Shown here piece by piece: positions 22,808 to 36,900 of a stretch of 64,000 nucleotides of DNA. Positions within the stretch are counted from its first letter, which is position 1, and each line of letters begins with the position of its first letter. This DNA comes from Coturnix japonica (Eukaryota; Chordata; Aves; Galliformes; Phasianidae), in NCBI RefSeq assembly GCF_001577835.2, contig NC_029518.1, forward strand, positions 36,347,830 to 36,411,829, written 5' to 3'. A program made the translations under genes and the position numbers. The notes under the pieces were generated by a model. That model searched no databases and was not told where the DNA came from. It saw nothing but the letters and a program-made list of their open reading frames with translations.

Positions 22808-23050
22808 CTCACCCATATGGATGCCTTCACTGGGAAATGCTGAGGCAATCTCCACCAAGGAGCAATCTCCAAGAGATGCTGCCTTAGTGGTGGTCAGCCC
22901 TTAAATGAGGTCTAGAGGAGGTCGAGTCGAGCTCCACCCCTTCCAGGAGCACAGCTGAATTACTCTCACCTGTGCTTCCACAGCTGACCCAACACTTGCC
23001 TCAGCTAATTAATCAGAGGTTCAGGCTGTGATTACCAATTTCCCATACAG
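22808..23050 (-). repeat. Unnamed interspersed repeat, copy B
   Basis: The inverse of this stretch aligns colinearly with 8374-8613. Shared landmarks run in order: a tatggg/tatggt start, gcctga, gcacaggtga, aattcagctgtg, ggaaggggtggagc, tagacctcattt, agggctgacc, cttggtg and a gtgag end. Copies differ by roughly a quarter of positions by eye, so the insertions are old. Confidence 0.7.
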
Positions 23051-24717
23051 GCACCCATCAGAGCTTAGTGTGCTGTTGCAGTTGTAGAACCTCTGTGTCC
23101 AGGGTGCTGAGCATTTCCTTCTCCAGTCCTCATGTTAGGCTGGTACGTGAGAACAAACCTAATCCACAGCATCTCTGTGTGGGCTACGGAGCATTCCCAT
23201 TTTAACCGCTGTCTGAATGTGGAACACTGGCTACATCACATCCCTAAGGCTTGTGTTGGCATTTATGCCCTTTGCCTGTCTTAATTTTTTAGCTGAGATT
23301 CATCTCACTTGATACACACATTTAATAGCTGGGTATCTACAGTAAGATAGGACATGAGGCTTCACCTCCAGGCAGTCAAAAGACATGTTCATTTCCAGAG
23401 AGATCTTATGGATGAGGACACAATGAATCACTCGCTGGAGGCACAGCTCTTCTGCACTGACCATAGAAAAAGTAGAGGTGTGTGGTTTGAGATCTGTGCT
23501 GCACACCCAATGTTTGGTCACATTTGGAGCACAAGATCTGGCCCTTCTCACACATTTGGACAGCATCTAGGACAATAGGAACTTGGTCTCAGGAGGGAGC
23601 CTGCAGACATCAACAATGGGTGCAATTATGGGGAATAAACATGGGAATATACGCTCTGAGAAAGCTTTGCTCACAGCGTTGCTGTGAAGAATAGCAGAAC
23701 AAAAAGGAATTAATTCTGTTTCACCTAATTGCTCTCTATAAATCATCTTTGACAGCAAGCTCTGACTGGTCCACCAAAGGGCCAATTAAAGAAAAGGGAG
23801 CATTGAGCAGTGTTTGTACTCAGGGCTGTGTTTTGTGTTACAGGAACTGTAATTTATTCTGAGAGGGTGGTATATCTTGCCTTTCAGTGCATGGAGGAGT
23901 ATCCATGTCTGTTTTGCTCTGAAGCCTTGCCATTATTTCTTCAGAGCATCCTCAGTACTGGCATCCTCTCTAGGACAGTGTTTTATTGTCTAATGTGTGG
24001 TGTGATGCGGTGGGCAGCAAAAGCACAACAGAGGTTGTGAAACCCAGAAATCAGGGCAAGTAAGTATGTGTTTGGTTTTAAAATCCTGTGTTACAGAGCA
24101 CATGGAACTCCTTCAGTGCACAGTCCTTTAGGATCCCTCCCTTAGTTAAAATCTCCTGCTCCCTGCCCTGCTCTGAGCTCTCAGCATCAGCTTCTACCAG
24201 CTCAAACGTGGGGCCAGCCCTGCACATCTTGACCCTTCAACATGGTCGATGCCTGACCAGAGAGACATCCCCACCATCAGGCATGCCAGGCTCTTCTCAG
24301 GTGCCGGATGTAAAGGGTGAGCTTGTAGTGGCTGCCAAGGCTACACCCTCCTGCAGCTCCAGTTTCACTCCGGTGGCTCACTGCCACCAGGGCTTTCCTC
24401 AGGAGCTGCATACCTTGAAGTCAGCAGCCACCCCCTGCCCATCCCCACATCCTCATTGGGGCAGCAGGGAGTGGTGCCAGGCCCCGGGTGGGCCCATTGC
24501 CACTGAGCGGGCACAGCAGTCCTGCCCCAGGGAGGGTCTGGCACCACCTCCCCACTCCCACCCAAGCAGCTGGTGTGGTCAGGCCAGACGCTTTCCCTCC
24601 CTGTTTGCTTTCAGGGTGTTCATCTCCCATGCTGTTTGGAGCTGCTCCCGCTCATTTCTCCACTTGTGCCCTGTTCTGCTAAACCTCAGCCCACTGCACT
24701 TCTCCCTATTGGGAGCC
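23051..24717. other. 5' flank and leader of CAPN9
   Basis: Base composition rises in G+C from about 24200 onward. The stretch must hold the CAPN9 promoter and 5' UTR unless a separate upstream leader exon exists. I see no convincing TATA box. The frame of the CAPN9 ATG is open back to 24088 (see finding). Confidence 0.45.
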
Positions 24718-24930
24718 ATGCCCTACCTTCTCCACGACTCAAAGCCGAGGCCGCCACCACTGCCAAAGGAGGCACGTGGCATCCACAGCTCAGGGAAGAG
24801 CTACCAAGAGCTGAAGCAGGAGTGCCTGCGCAGCGGCTGCCTCTTTGAAGACCCTGACTTCCCTGCCAATAATGCCTCCCTCTTCTTCAGTGAAAAGCCA
24901 CCGATTCCCTTCCTCTGGAAGAGGCCTGGG
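24718..24930 (+). CDS. CAPN9: CAPN9 exon 1 (coding)
   Basis: ATG with G at -3 (gggagccATG). Encodes [20 protein letters not shown] through [20 protein letters not shown] and FLWKRPG. Human has MPYLYRAPGP...LFEDADFPASNSSLFYSE...WKRPG. Donor gtgagt. Confidence 0.96.
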
Positions 24931-27900
24931 GTGAGTACACAACGTCTGCTTACCGCACTGTTCTGTGAGATTAGTTAAGGCTAAACAGGAAAAAAAAAAC
25001 AAACACCTTTTAACTTTTAAGAATGAGGGATGCTTGTTTCCTTCATGAAGCACGTACCGCAGTCACTGTGCCATTCAGCAGTAGCCGAGGGCTCAATGAG
25101 TATCTCTTAATGCATCCCGCATAACAGTCATTAATAGCACAGCGATCGCCTGAAGCTTCACCAGTCACATGCTCTCAGATCACAAACCCACCACCACCCC
25201 AGGTTCTCATGTTTAACTAGTAGCCACAGAAAACTTCTGGCTAATTTCATTTCTTTGCTAATGCTTGACATTTGTTCTCTTTTCCTTCACAGTCTGAAAG
25301 CTTCTCACTTAGTAGAAAGCTTTCCTTTGCCGATAGTGATAACTAGAGAGAAAAAGAACAAAATAAGCTTAGAGATGGATCTACATTTTAGCTTCACTTA
25401 ATCCACGAGAAGCATTCAAATGCCTTAGTGTCTGATAGCTAATGGAGTGCCACTGCTGTGTTATTAAAGCCATTATTCCTCAGTGTTTCAGCTATGAAAA
25501 CCCAGGAGATGGCCCCAATGGCACTGATGCCACCTTGGTAATCCCTTGTCATCACAAATGAAATTAAGTCATCACTTTGAAATTAAGCCTTATCCGAATT
25601 TCAGAATAATCTGAAGAATAAATTAAAATTAATAAAGAAGATAATAAGAATAAATTAATTCATTCTCATTGCATTCCTCTTTCTCTTTCCTTGTTAATTT
25701 ATATCTGAATTAAATTGTTAAGCTAGTATATCTGTCATTGATTTCTATTAGCTCTCTATCTTGGAGAGCTAGAGATTGGTAAGCTGAAGAATGAAAAATC
25801 AGAAAAGGAATTCAAATATATTTTGCCCGTGGTCTATAGGAGGAATTAGCAAGGAAATTATCCTAATATGAACAGCCACTGGTCTGACAGGAGCTACATA
25901 GTGGAAACAGACAGAGAAATAGAATCACAAAAATAAGGCCTCGCTAAACAGCCTCAGCTTTTCTTAGATCTCCATGTATTTCCTCTACCGATATGTGATA
26001 GAGACCCAAGGGATGCCATTTATCTTCCTGTGACTCCAAAGAAACATAGGATTGGTACTGGGGCTTCCTTTCATCTCCCTGAGCATCGCCCTGCCCTGCT
26101 TCTAGGCAACACCCTTGAATTGCTATCTCCTGTGCGTGAATGCAGGGCCTAATTCTGGGCCTTGTCCTTTAACGTTATGAAAGAAATGCTTAAAGTATAC
26201 ATACTACCCAGACTGAAAATTCCTTTAAGAATATTTTTATAACTTCCACTCATAAACTGTAGCTCTTGGTTTTCTTTGGTGTAGCAGAGAACGTGACACA
26301 AGTCCATTCAAAGTCCTTTAAATTCCTTTTCATTGATTTTCATTTGTGCTTGCTTTAGATACAGAGATTGAATACATTTTCCCATTTGTTAGCTGTACAG
26401 CTGTGTAATAGGCAATGAGCCATGAAAGACTCACAATGCTTAGCAGCATTTATATCTATGTCAGTGTATCTCGGTATATCTGCTAACACACAGTTTCCTG
26501 GTAACAGCTAAATGCAGTGCTTGCTGTGAGAATCACATTCCCCAGGAGCACTGCTGCTAAAATAAAGCATGTTCTTAAAAATCAGCACTACATTATCAGC
26601 CATCATGATACTCATATCTTTTATCACTCCCATCCCATCCACACATGACTGGCTGTATTTAACAAGCAGGTGGGCCAGGTGACAGGGAGGGGCTGTTTGG
26701 TTTACCTGTGCCAGGTACACTGGGGATATAACCTCACCGCCACCTCCTCCACAGCAAAGGCAAACAAAATATGCAACCAGCTTCCTGCCCAAATGCTGCC
26801 TCTGTGGGACTGGCTTCGTAGATGCTGCTTTCCTCTTCTGTGGCTGTGTGCCATTTTCCTCAGCCTTCTAAGTGATTCTTTCTTCCCCTGAGCTGTGAGA
26901 GCTGGCTCACTGACTCCAGCAGGTGCGTACTTCAGTAGCTAAGTCTGACAGTAGGCAGTGAGAATTGTTGTCCAAATAGAGCATTGATGACAGGAGAGGA
27001 CTGACTTGCCCCTTTTCTCTAACGACCACACTCTCCAATATTGAATTCACAGAAAACCACTTATCAGCTTGTGACAGCCAGGTGAACTCATGTGTAGATA
27101 CACTACATGCGTCATTTTCACCCTTATCATAGCACTCTGGCAAGGATGGAATAGAGTTGGTGATCTGCCATGCTCCAGGTACTATGGGAGAGTCCCTGTT
27201 ACATGTTGGATAGGGATGTGTATTTCTCTGAAAGACTGGGCTCACCCACTGCATGTCTTAAATGCGAACTTTGCAGAGGATTCAGGATAGCCATTGCCTT
27301 AGAGCAGCACTGTGGGCTCGGAGCCATGGACATCCAAAGCAGAAAGCTTAAGCTGCTATAGCCAGGGTCATTTCAAACACATTCACCAGTGGTCTGCAGA
27401 TGTTCCACTCTTCCAGTTCACAAGAGAGTTTTGAACCTCTCAGACCTGCATGAAGGCTTTCAGCAATTTGGAGGTGGGCTGTGTGGTTCAGCACACACTG
27501 CCCATCGGAGGGTGACTTTGCCAAGAGAAGCTTACTCATCAACAGATAAGTCATGGCTAACTTGCTCTTGTAAATAGGGAGGTGGCTGATATGATGAGCT
27601 GCATGGTTTGCTGTGATGCTGGTCATGTCTTCTGGGCACAGTCACCTCACAGGAAGTGGATGATTACAACAAAATATACTGATAAGGCATGAGGAAATGA
27701 AAAAGTGGTGCTGGTATGCCTTCACTTGGCTCGCTGGATAATGCTTGCACGTTGCCCATTATGCAGTGACACACAGCATGATCCTTTTGTACTGCTGCTG
27801 CAGTAAACCTGCTCTGACTGTCCAAAAACCACATCTGTGCTTTCTGTTTAAAAATGTTTAGACATGTTGCAAGTTATGTGCATCTTAGCTGAACTCTCAG

Positions 27901-30900
27901 GCATGACATATGCAAACAACCAGCTACTCTGTCTAGTGAAACCACTGTCCCCTTCAGCATCAGTACTAGCCCATTAACCATCTGCAAACCCGTGGCAAAG
28001 CATTGCATGACCTGACAGACCTAAAAGTCATGCTGCATATTTGGGGCATGCCCAGGCTTTGCTGGCAAATATGAGAACAGCAGGAGGGATTAACTGGGTC
28101 ACAGCCCGGGCTCCTGCAGTAGCCAGTGGCAGATGCTTCATGAATAAGCGCAAGAAGCTGAACAAAACTATCAGCATCCTACCCTGATGGCCTCACAAAA
28201 TGCACTGATGTGAACCAAGAGCAACCCAATCTCTTTCTGGGCAGCTGCGCAGGTTAAGTGATTGAATGAGCTCTGCTGTTTTCCCTTCCTCTTTTGTTTA
28301 CTTTTTTTTTTTCTTTTCTTTTTTTTTTTTTTTTTTTTTCAAACTGGTTGTTAAATAAAAGAACATCTTGCAACAGGATCTGCAGTAGGATATCAGGGCA
28401 ATCTGATTAACTACAGGATAATTATTCCAGTGGTATATTATCACTGTTATCTTCCTCTCTTTCCTATTTGATTCAATCCAATTGACAGTTCATTGGAAAG
28501 GGGAGAGGGGAGGGGAGGTTTTGCCACTTTTATGTGTTTACCATTGTAAATTTTCTATCCCACTGAGATACCTGAGAATACCTTCCAACCTCTGAGCACA
28601 CAAGGGTGGGTAGTGTTAGAAAACAACTCCTAAAAACCAACTCTGTAAAACAAACAAGGCTGGAGTCCACTTTTTTTTATTTCCTTATTTGAGAAGGAAA
28701 TAGACTATATAGTGTTTGACAGCCGTAAGGCTGTATTATGTGCAGGTAAATACAAGACATAATACTGTGTTTGAAGTAAACTGCCAGTTGTAGGGTTTCT
28801 TTTTCAGCTGTTGGGGAAAAAAAAGCAAGCATTAGCCAGGCCTGTAGCTTAACTTTGGGATTCTGGACCAGGATGTGCTATGTTTTGACAGTTGCCTATG
28901 GGTGAACAAAGAATGGCAGCCTTTCATTAGCAGCCAACTAATTAGGAGGAAATGAGGATAGCTAATTCTTAAATTGCTCTACACTACAATTAATTAGCGA
29001 GGATTCCCCATCTAGTTCTTTGTGGTGGTTACACTGCTCAGGAAAACATGGTCCATGTGCAGAGAGTGCCTCACATCTGGGTTCAGAGTGACAGCAATGT
29101 TTCCTGGCATGTTTTCAGTCATTCTGTGTCTCACTCCCACTCTTCCAGGACATTGTCAAAGATCCCAAGTTTATCCTCGGAGGAGCCACAAGAACTGACA
29201 TATGCCAAGGGGATCTTGGTGAGTGATTCCTCTGCAGCCTGTGTAGAGCAGCGGGCATGTCTTTACAAGCGAGGGGATGTTGTCCCTCCTGAACTGATAG
29301 AAGCAGTCAGGATGGAGCCACCTCCCTTGCCGACATTGCCCATAACCACCTTGTTGGTGGCACACTTCCATCTTTGCCATGGATCATTCTGGTGCAGTGG
29401 GATTCAAGGCCAGGGAAGGATCACCATGCAACTGTACTGGGAGCCCAAAGGAGCTTTACATCCCTTAGCACTTCCCAACTGCACTCACTGGTCACAGACA
29501 CTTTCTGGGGACACACAGGATCACTTTTCAATGGGGATAGCAGCTGTCTACGACAACATCTCCCCTCATCCTCACAACACATGCTTTTCCTCACAAATGG
29601 AAGAAAATGAAGCTTTTTCTTCCCCCTTCTCAATTCACAGGTGACTGCTGGCTATTAGCTGCCATAGCTTCTCTCACACTGAATGAGAAAACACTAGCAA
29701 GAGTAGTGCCGCTGGATCAAAACTTTGGGCCGGGTTATGCTGGGATTTTTCACTTCCAGGTAAGTTGAATATCTGGCACGGCATGACAACATTTTTGCTC
29801 AGTTGATCGTTGCATGTTGTGGTTTGCTTTGTGGTGGGAATGTCGCTTATTCCAGAGGAAACTTCAGAAAAATTAAGATCGCTGAACTTAATTTGCTGTT
29901 TGCATTCTGAGGAACAGCCTTTTACAGGCATATATGTGGCCAGTCTCTGTGAAGAGAAATATGGCTTTACAAATCATTTCTCATTTTCCACCCTAACCTC
30001 TCTTAGGATATGAAGTGTTATAGATTAATAAAGAGTTGAACTGTGTCCTCCTTCAGACCAGCCTAGCATGGCATAGTTGGAGTAGATGGTTTATCCTTGA
30101 TTTCTGAGCAAGCTTTTGATTGTCACTAACTTATGCCTAGAAGCACTGAGACATCAAATTCTTATGCTCAGGAAATGACACGCTGTCAACCAACTCATGT
30201 TCCATCCTTTCTAAATAGTTTTGGCAGCACAATGAGTGGCTGGATGTTGTGATTGATGATCGATTGCCCACCTTCAAAGACCGGTTGGTATTCGTGCATT
30301 CAGCTGAACACAATGAATTTTGGAGTGCTTTGCTAGAGAAAGCCTATGCCAAGTAAGTCTGGTATACCACACTGTACATGCACTGTTCATTATTTGTACA
30401 TACGCTATACACAATTCAAGCTAACAGCTTCTATCCTGTTTTTCTTATTATTTGCTGCCTCCCTGATATGAAGATATTATGTCTATCCTTTGTGATAGAC
30501 ATCCATCTTCCATCAGATCATTAGATACATTCACAGATTACAGCAGTAGAGCTGGATCAAAGCCTGAATCCTACCATTTGTCTCTGCTGAGACTCATATG
30601 ATGGTTCTGGCTCTCTCTAGATTTGTAACTGATTTGGGAAGTGACAAGCCGCTGATATCTAAAGATATCAGCCCTTGCCAACCTGAAGCCTGGGACTAAC
30701 ATAAGAAAAGCCCCAGGCCTTAAGATATGGAGAATCAAATGAATTAAAAAGGTTCCCAATATAACTCACATACCTCCTGGGTGTGTTCTGGGACACTTCT
30801 CTTAATCTCAGTGCCCTTGCTGTGATTTTATACGTATGTACAAATGGGTATCTTCAAAGTTTTGAAAGCATGTCTCACGTTAACGTGTTTTCCAGGCTGA

Positions 30901-33900
30901 ATGGCAGCTATGAAGCTCTGAAAGGAGGCAGTACGATAGAAGCCATGGAGGATTTCACTGGGGGAGTGGGAGAAATGTATGAGGTTAAAAAAGCTCCTGA
31001 CAATTTCTATGAAATCCTAGAAAAAGCTCTGAAAAGATCGTCAATGGTGGGCTGCTCTATTGATGTGAGTAAGAAATGGGTTCTGATTTTCTCAGCTTAG
31101 TTTTGTGGTTTCTGCATTGAAAAATATGCACTGGATATGCCCTGGACTTTGTAAATAATAGCTATGAAATTATAGATATGTAATATTAATGTAACTCTAG
31201 TTTAAAAGTTGTTTAGAAAAGAAGATTCAGCACATTTCACCAGGTTATGGCCACAGTATTTAAGGCAATAATGACATTAGTATGAGCACTTGGGGAGAGT
31301 GAACTTTATATCTTGGCTTATGTGGTCACTTGACATTAAAACTAGCCATAGCTTTGTGAGAACTTAAAGGTTCCAGAGACTAAGTGGCACCTCTTGCAGT
31401 CTCACCACGAGAAGAGATCTATTCACATTTTTTTTCCCCATATTTCAGACCAGCAGTGCTGCCGAGTCAGAAGCCAGGACACCCTTTGGCCTCATAAAGG
31501 GCCATGCTTACTCTGTAACTGGCATTGATGAGGTATGTTCCCTCTGGCTTGTGTCAGCAGTGCAGGGCAAGGAGGAGTTTGGTCATAAGACAAAGGAGTG
31601 CCTACTACCCTTAAGAGATGGGAGGAATTATCCTGGGGGAGTTATTCAAATTCCCATCCATCTTTCCCTCCCGCATCTCCTGTAGCAGTGCATGTTTAGC
31701 CTAGCTGTTACACCAACTTGTCCAGCTTATTCATGCTAGAGAAGACTTGCTCCCTAGCTAATGACACTCAGTATTTTCTCTGCTTCCTTCTACTGCAGCT
31801 GAGCTATCAGGGCCGGAAAGTGCAGCTCATAAGAATAAGGAACCCCTGGGGACAAGTGGAGTGGAACGGGCCTTGGAGTGACAAGTGCGTGCACTGTACC
31901 ATATACACTCACCATGCAAAAAATCAATCTGCTACTCTACATCTCGCTTTCTGTAGATGGAGTAATTTCACAGATAATTAAATTAAGGATTTGCGTATGC
32001 TTAACAATATTACTGTCACAGTGGCATGTCATCCTCAATATTTTCAGGGCTGCTCAATTAATGGGATGCTGTCCAGATTATTTAGCTCCTGAAATCCAGT
32101 ATTAGCAAAAAGCATGCATTAATATAAATAGGATAAGTGAATTTTAAGACACTCCCCAAAATTACATGTTTGAAGTGACTTTTTTTTTTTTTTTCTTTTA
32201 ATACAAGCCTGTCCCTGTAGTACTTGTAACACAATATCCATACTTAATCTTACTGCAGATGAAGTTAAAACTGATATTGTATCGCCCCCTCTAGTTGCAT
32301 TTGTGTTCTGGGTTTCTAAACCCAGGAATAGCCAAGATCCTGGAGGTGAGATTTAGACTGGATGTAGGAAAAAAAGGTTTTTTTATGATAAGGTTGGTAA
32401 AGCACTGGGACAGATGGACCAAAGAGGTGGTGGGTTCTTGAAGTCATTCAAGATCAGGCTCGAAGGCAAACCCCAGCTACTTCATCAAATTTCTCTGCAC
32501 AGAGCAAGGAGCCTATTTGGTTCCCATTGAGTCAACTTTGTCAAAATGTCTGCCTGTGGATAACAGATTTAAAGAGGAGTGTGACTTACAGAAATCTTGG
32601 CGTTTACTGACTGCCACATTTTACCTACCTCCAATGCCTGGCAGCAATCCCAGCACTGACTGCAGAGAATAGTTCAAACAGGATGATCTCAGGGAAGTCT
32701 GGGGGATCTTTGTCCCTGTCCTGCTTCCAGGTACATTAGCTGAGTCTATGCCACTAGATGAAATGGTAGTGGGGCTCAGTAAACCTTTTAAAGGCATCCA
32801 TATTTGTTTGTGCTGCTCAAAGAAAGCACATCTGGAAGAACAGCAGCTTGCTGATGTGTCCAGCCCATTGTTCTGAGTGAGGAGAAATTAAACACCATAT
32901 ACTCTGCTGAAGCTGTATTCAACTACTGGAGTTGGACTTGATGACAGAGTTGTATTTGTAATCTGTGTGGGTCCCCTTCCCACTCAGGACTTTCTAACTC
33001 AGGACACTCTATTGTTCACAGTAATTCTTCATTTTATTTTCTTGCAGCTCTCTGGAGTGGCGTTTGGTCAGCCCATCAGAGCAGAAGCGCTTGGCTCAGA
33101 CAGCTCTGGATGATGGAGAATTCTGGTAAGCCACAGGGTCTGAGTGTGACTCCAGTCAGAAATCAAGGCACAGGTGATCAAAATAATTGATTAGGAAGAA
33201 ACTTGAGTGATCAAATGCTCAGTTTCCTCCTACTAGAGAGTAGGAGCACGTGTATTTTATTAACAAACAGCTTTTTAAGTATCAGTTTAGTCAGTGGTAT
33301 TAGCACATTTCAAATACTGTGTGTCTCCCATGGCTGTAATATCCTTTAAATCCTTAACAGGAATGCAAGCACACAAGGGAGCATTGTATTGCACTGTACG
33401 AGCTATGAAATGCCTCCAGGGTTTCATAGTTTCATAGTTTCGTGCGGGTTGGAAGGGACCCTAGAGATCATCGAGTCCAGCCCCCGGGATTCGAGCCTCT
33501 GTGTAGCAGAGCGGCACTTCTACCACTTGCGCCACAGGGGGAATTCGAACTCCGGGCCCCAGTGTTGCAAGGGTTGATGTTAGTCATACACTGGAAGAGA
33601 AGGGGGCACGTAGAAGAAATGCTACTTGTTACAGAAAGTACAAGAGCTCCAGAATATGTGTGAAATGATGGAAAGGTTTAAGAAAAGATGAAAGGAAAGG
33701 GGGGAAATTGTGGTAGCGATTGCTTTAGAAGTGTGAAGTATTCTTCATGCCAAATTCACTATCTCAGGCAGAGCAGATGGCTGACTTGCACAAGATTCCC
33801 TCTCCCACCCTACCCCATGTCAGCCATGCCATGCTCTTACTGATGCCGTGTCTGGTCATATTTTCTGGTGCCAGATGCTTATCTCTTTTACACAGAGATA

Positions 33901-36900
33901 AATCTAGAGAGATATTCAGCACCACTATCCCAAATCTTTCCCATCAGTTCACTTTAGGCTTGAAAGGTGATATAATACAGATGACGAACAGCATTTAGTC
34001 ACATAAAATGATTAAAATGATCTGTTCTATACTCTGATAGCTCCTGATGGAAGTAGGACCAGTGACTGATCTGATTACTTAAGCATCTTTACACATGATC
34101 ATTATTAGTTATTTTGCTACTGATAGCTAAGTATTTCCTCAGAAGGTCAGCAAAATGAATGAGGTTCAGACACCCAGGAAAATATTGGTCTTCTTCATAC
34201 AGCATCTCAGACACTGAGAGCAGAAACAAAAGCCATCGGGAATGAAGTTTTCCATTAAAGGGTTAAGTGGAATAAAATCATATGTAAAATTTAATAAATT
34301 CTTCCAAAACAAGTCAGACAAGTTTGAGACCAGCTGAAGTTTCCACCTAGTCCATCAGAGTTGTTTGTCCTAATGCTTTTTGACTTTTGCATATTTCTCT
34401 AAGGAGTGTTTGTCTGTTTGCCCTTTAAAAGACACACCTTGATGGTTCCCCCATTGGGATAAGTATACAGAATTTGCATGATCAATGACTGTGGTATACT
34501 CCTGAAGACATGGATGTGGTCAGACTAGGAATAAGATAAACAGAGCTGCTTCTGCCCTGCTTTCAGTTTGTTCCTATTGCTGGCACAGTTTAGATGAGGA
34601 GATGGAGCTTTATTATTACTTCCGTAGCTGGGGGACCTTCGGCCAGCCTGTTCACCAGGACTTCTGGTGGTGACTTGGGTTGCCTCCCTGGACAGCTGGA
34701 GTGATCTTTGTGAGATGCTGCTAGAAACAGTGTGTAGCAAAGTAATTCAATTTCTTCATCTGCTTTGCAGCATGCTTCCAAAGAGCCCCAGATTGCCTAG
34801 AATGGCCAGGAAATTAGAGGCAAAGATTTTGCTACACTGTATCTGTAATCCTGCTGTAATGTACTGAGCAGCATAGTAAGAATTAACAGAGGCTGTGGCA
34901 TGCAAGGCTAGCAATATATGAGAACAGCTGACAAGAAAGAGGAAAAATCCCAGGGATTCAAGTTCTACTGTTTCATCCCTAACTGAAAAAAAAAGTTGTA
35001 AAATATCCCATAGCAGGTGTACATTATTGACGCCATAGTTTCTTACACAGCAGAAAAATGGAGCACGCTCTCCCCATGAGCAGCACTGATTGCTAGCTGA
35101 GTCTTATCTGCCTCTAGCACAGATATACAATGTGGTCTTGAAGAGCTCTTACTTTCCTTCTATTCTATTCTTTCTGTTATGCATTAGTCACAGGAGAAAA
35201 AGGATAGCTACAGGAATTTGTATCAGGAGGGAGCAGTTTCTCTGCTCAGTCCCTTTGCCCGGGGCTGCACACTGTGCACAGCTGGGTGCCTGCCTCCAGC
35301 TGTCCCTTTTCCTGGCTCTTTGCTCAGCCCTGAATACCCAGCTCCCCAGCCAGAAGGTTTGTCATTTCTTTTCCAATTTACTTGCCAGTTAAATCCCATG
35401 AATTATCTGCTTCTTAGCATGCTGAGTAGGCTAGGTTCAACCTATCCAACATAGAAACTCAAAAATGATTGTATTTTGGCATTAACTTTTCCCTTTCAGT
35501 GATCGCATGTATGTATACACATTGGGTTTAAAATACATGTACTGCGATCTGTATGGCGCTCCAGTAGCGTCTGTTTCACCTTCAAGGGCTGGCTGGTGTC
35601 TTTACTCAAGTCCAATTATACTTTTTGCCCCTCTGTTTGATGCATGTTTTTGCTAAGACATCCCTAGGCATCCATAATGGAGGAAAGGGCAATAAACTTG
35701 AGCCAAAGAACCTTACCAGAGGCCCAAACGCTATTTTAACTGTAGTGTAGACAGGCTAGCTGTACCACAGCCTGGCTAATCCATCACAGTGTGTCAATTG
35801 TAGTGCTGCCATGTGGCTGGTGTTGAAAGCACAGATGATCTGTAGGCAAACTTGGCTCCTCTATGGATGCCTGCCATCCTTTGGTTGGTTCTTTGTCAGT
35901 ATGGATCCAACTCAGCATTAGGATCTGGAAGTCCAGGGGATAGAGTTAGTTAAGGATTTTTTTCCACAGTTGGTTTTATGCCAGTGTCTCTTCACTGTAT
36001 CTTACACTCAACTGTAAATGAATAAAATTGGGAGAGTAACAGTGTAAAAAGAAAGGCATAAGAGATGTCAAAATCAGGCTATAACAATAGGATTGTTTGT
36101 GTTTCACACCACAATGAATGAGAGCTGTCTTTTTCCTCTGTGGGCATCCAGCTTATCTTCACGGTCACTGGAGCTATTCAAATCCATGTGAGCTGGGACC
36201 CTGGCGTGTAAGTGCTTTTCTGGGTGTCCTTCACTGAAGTGAATAATTGTCCATTAATTCCCATGTCTTTCATTCAGGATGAAGTTTGAAGACTTTAAAG
36301 TGCATTTTGATAAAGTTGAGATCTGCAACTTGACTCCAGATTCCCTGGAAGACAGCACTGCCCAAAAGTGGGAGGTGACCATCCATGAGGGGAGCTGGGT
36401 CCGGGGATCCACTGCAGGAGGATGCAGAAATTTTCTAGGCAAGTAAATACTGCCTTGAAAATGACAGGCACAGAAGCCCTTAACTTCTCTCAGCCACCTC
36501 TCCTGTTACCCTAGAGCCACAACTGGGGAAATAGGACAGACCAGCTGAGTTTCAGCTAGTAGAAACCAGCCAAAGGTACAAATACAGTCCTAGTTGAGAC
36601 TTAGGGTAAAAAAAACTGCTTGCTTTGCTCTCAAGTTTGTTGGATCTGATTTGTCTCTCATTTACATTTGTACAAGCTGTACCAGCTCTAAATAAGTCAC
36701 TTAAAATGCAGCAGTAAGTGTAAAATGAGACAAAAATCCAGCTCAGCCAGCATGTTTATGTGGCTCTGAGGTAGCATTGTGGATCTGAACTGTGTTACTC
36801 CACATTGGCACCAGTACTACGGAATCAGTGTAACTATGTGAACAAAATCCCAGCTGACAGCTTTGTTTAAAACACAGTAACTTAATAAAATATCAGCCCT

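Noticed and set aside
29048-29644. A 198-codon plus-strand open frame overlapping CAPN9 exon 2
   Set aside because: It reads exon 2 in another frame and runs through the intron. The calpain frame is the real one.
33484-33536. A functional tRNA gene on the minus strand
   Set aside because: A- and B-box-like motifs are present, but the acceptor, D and anticodon stems do not fold as a proper tRNA, and the motifs are joined directly to a CR1-like tail. A SINE head explains them.
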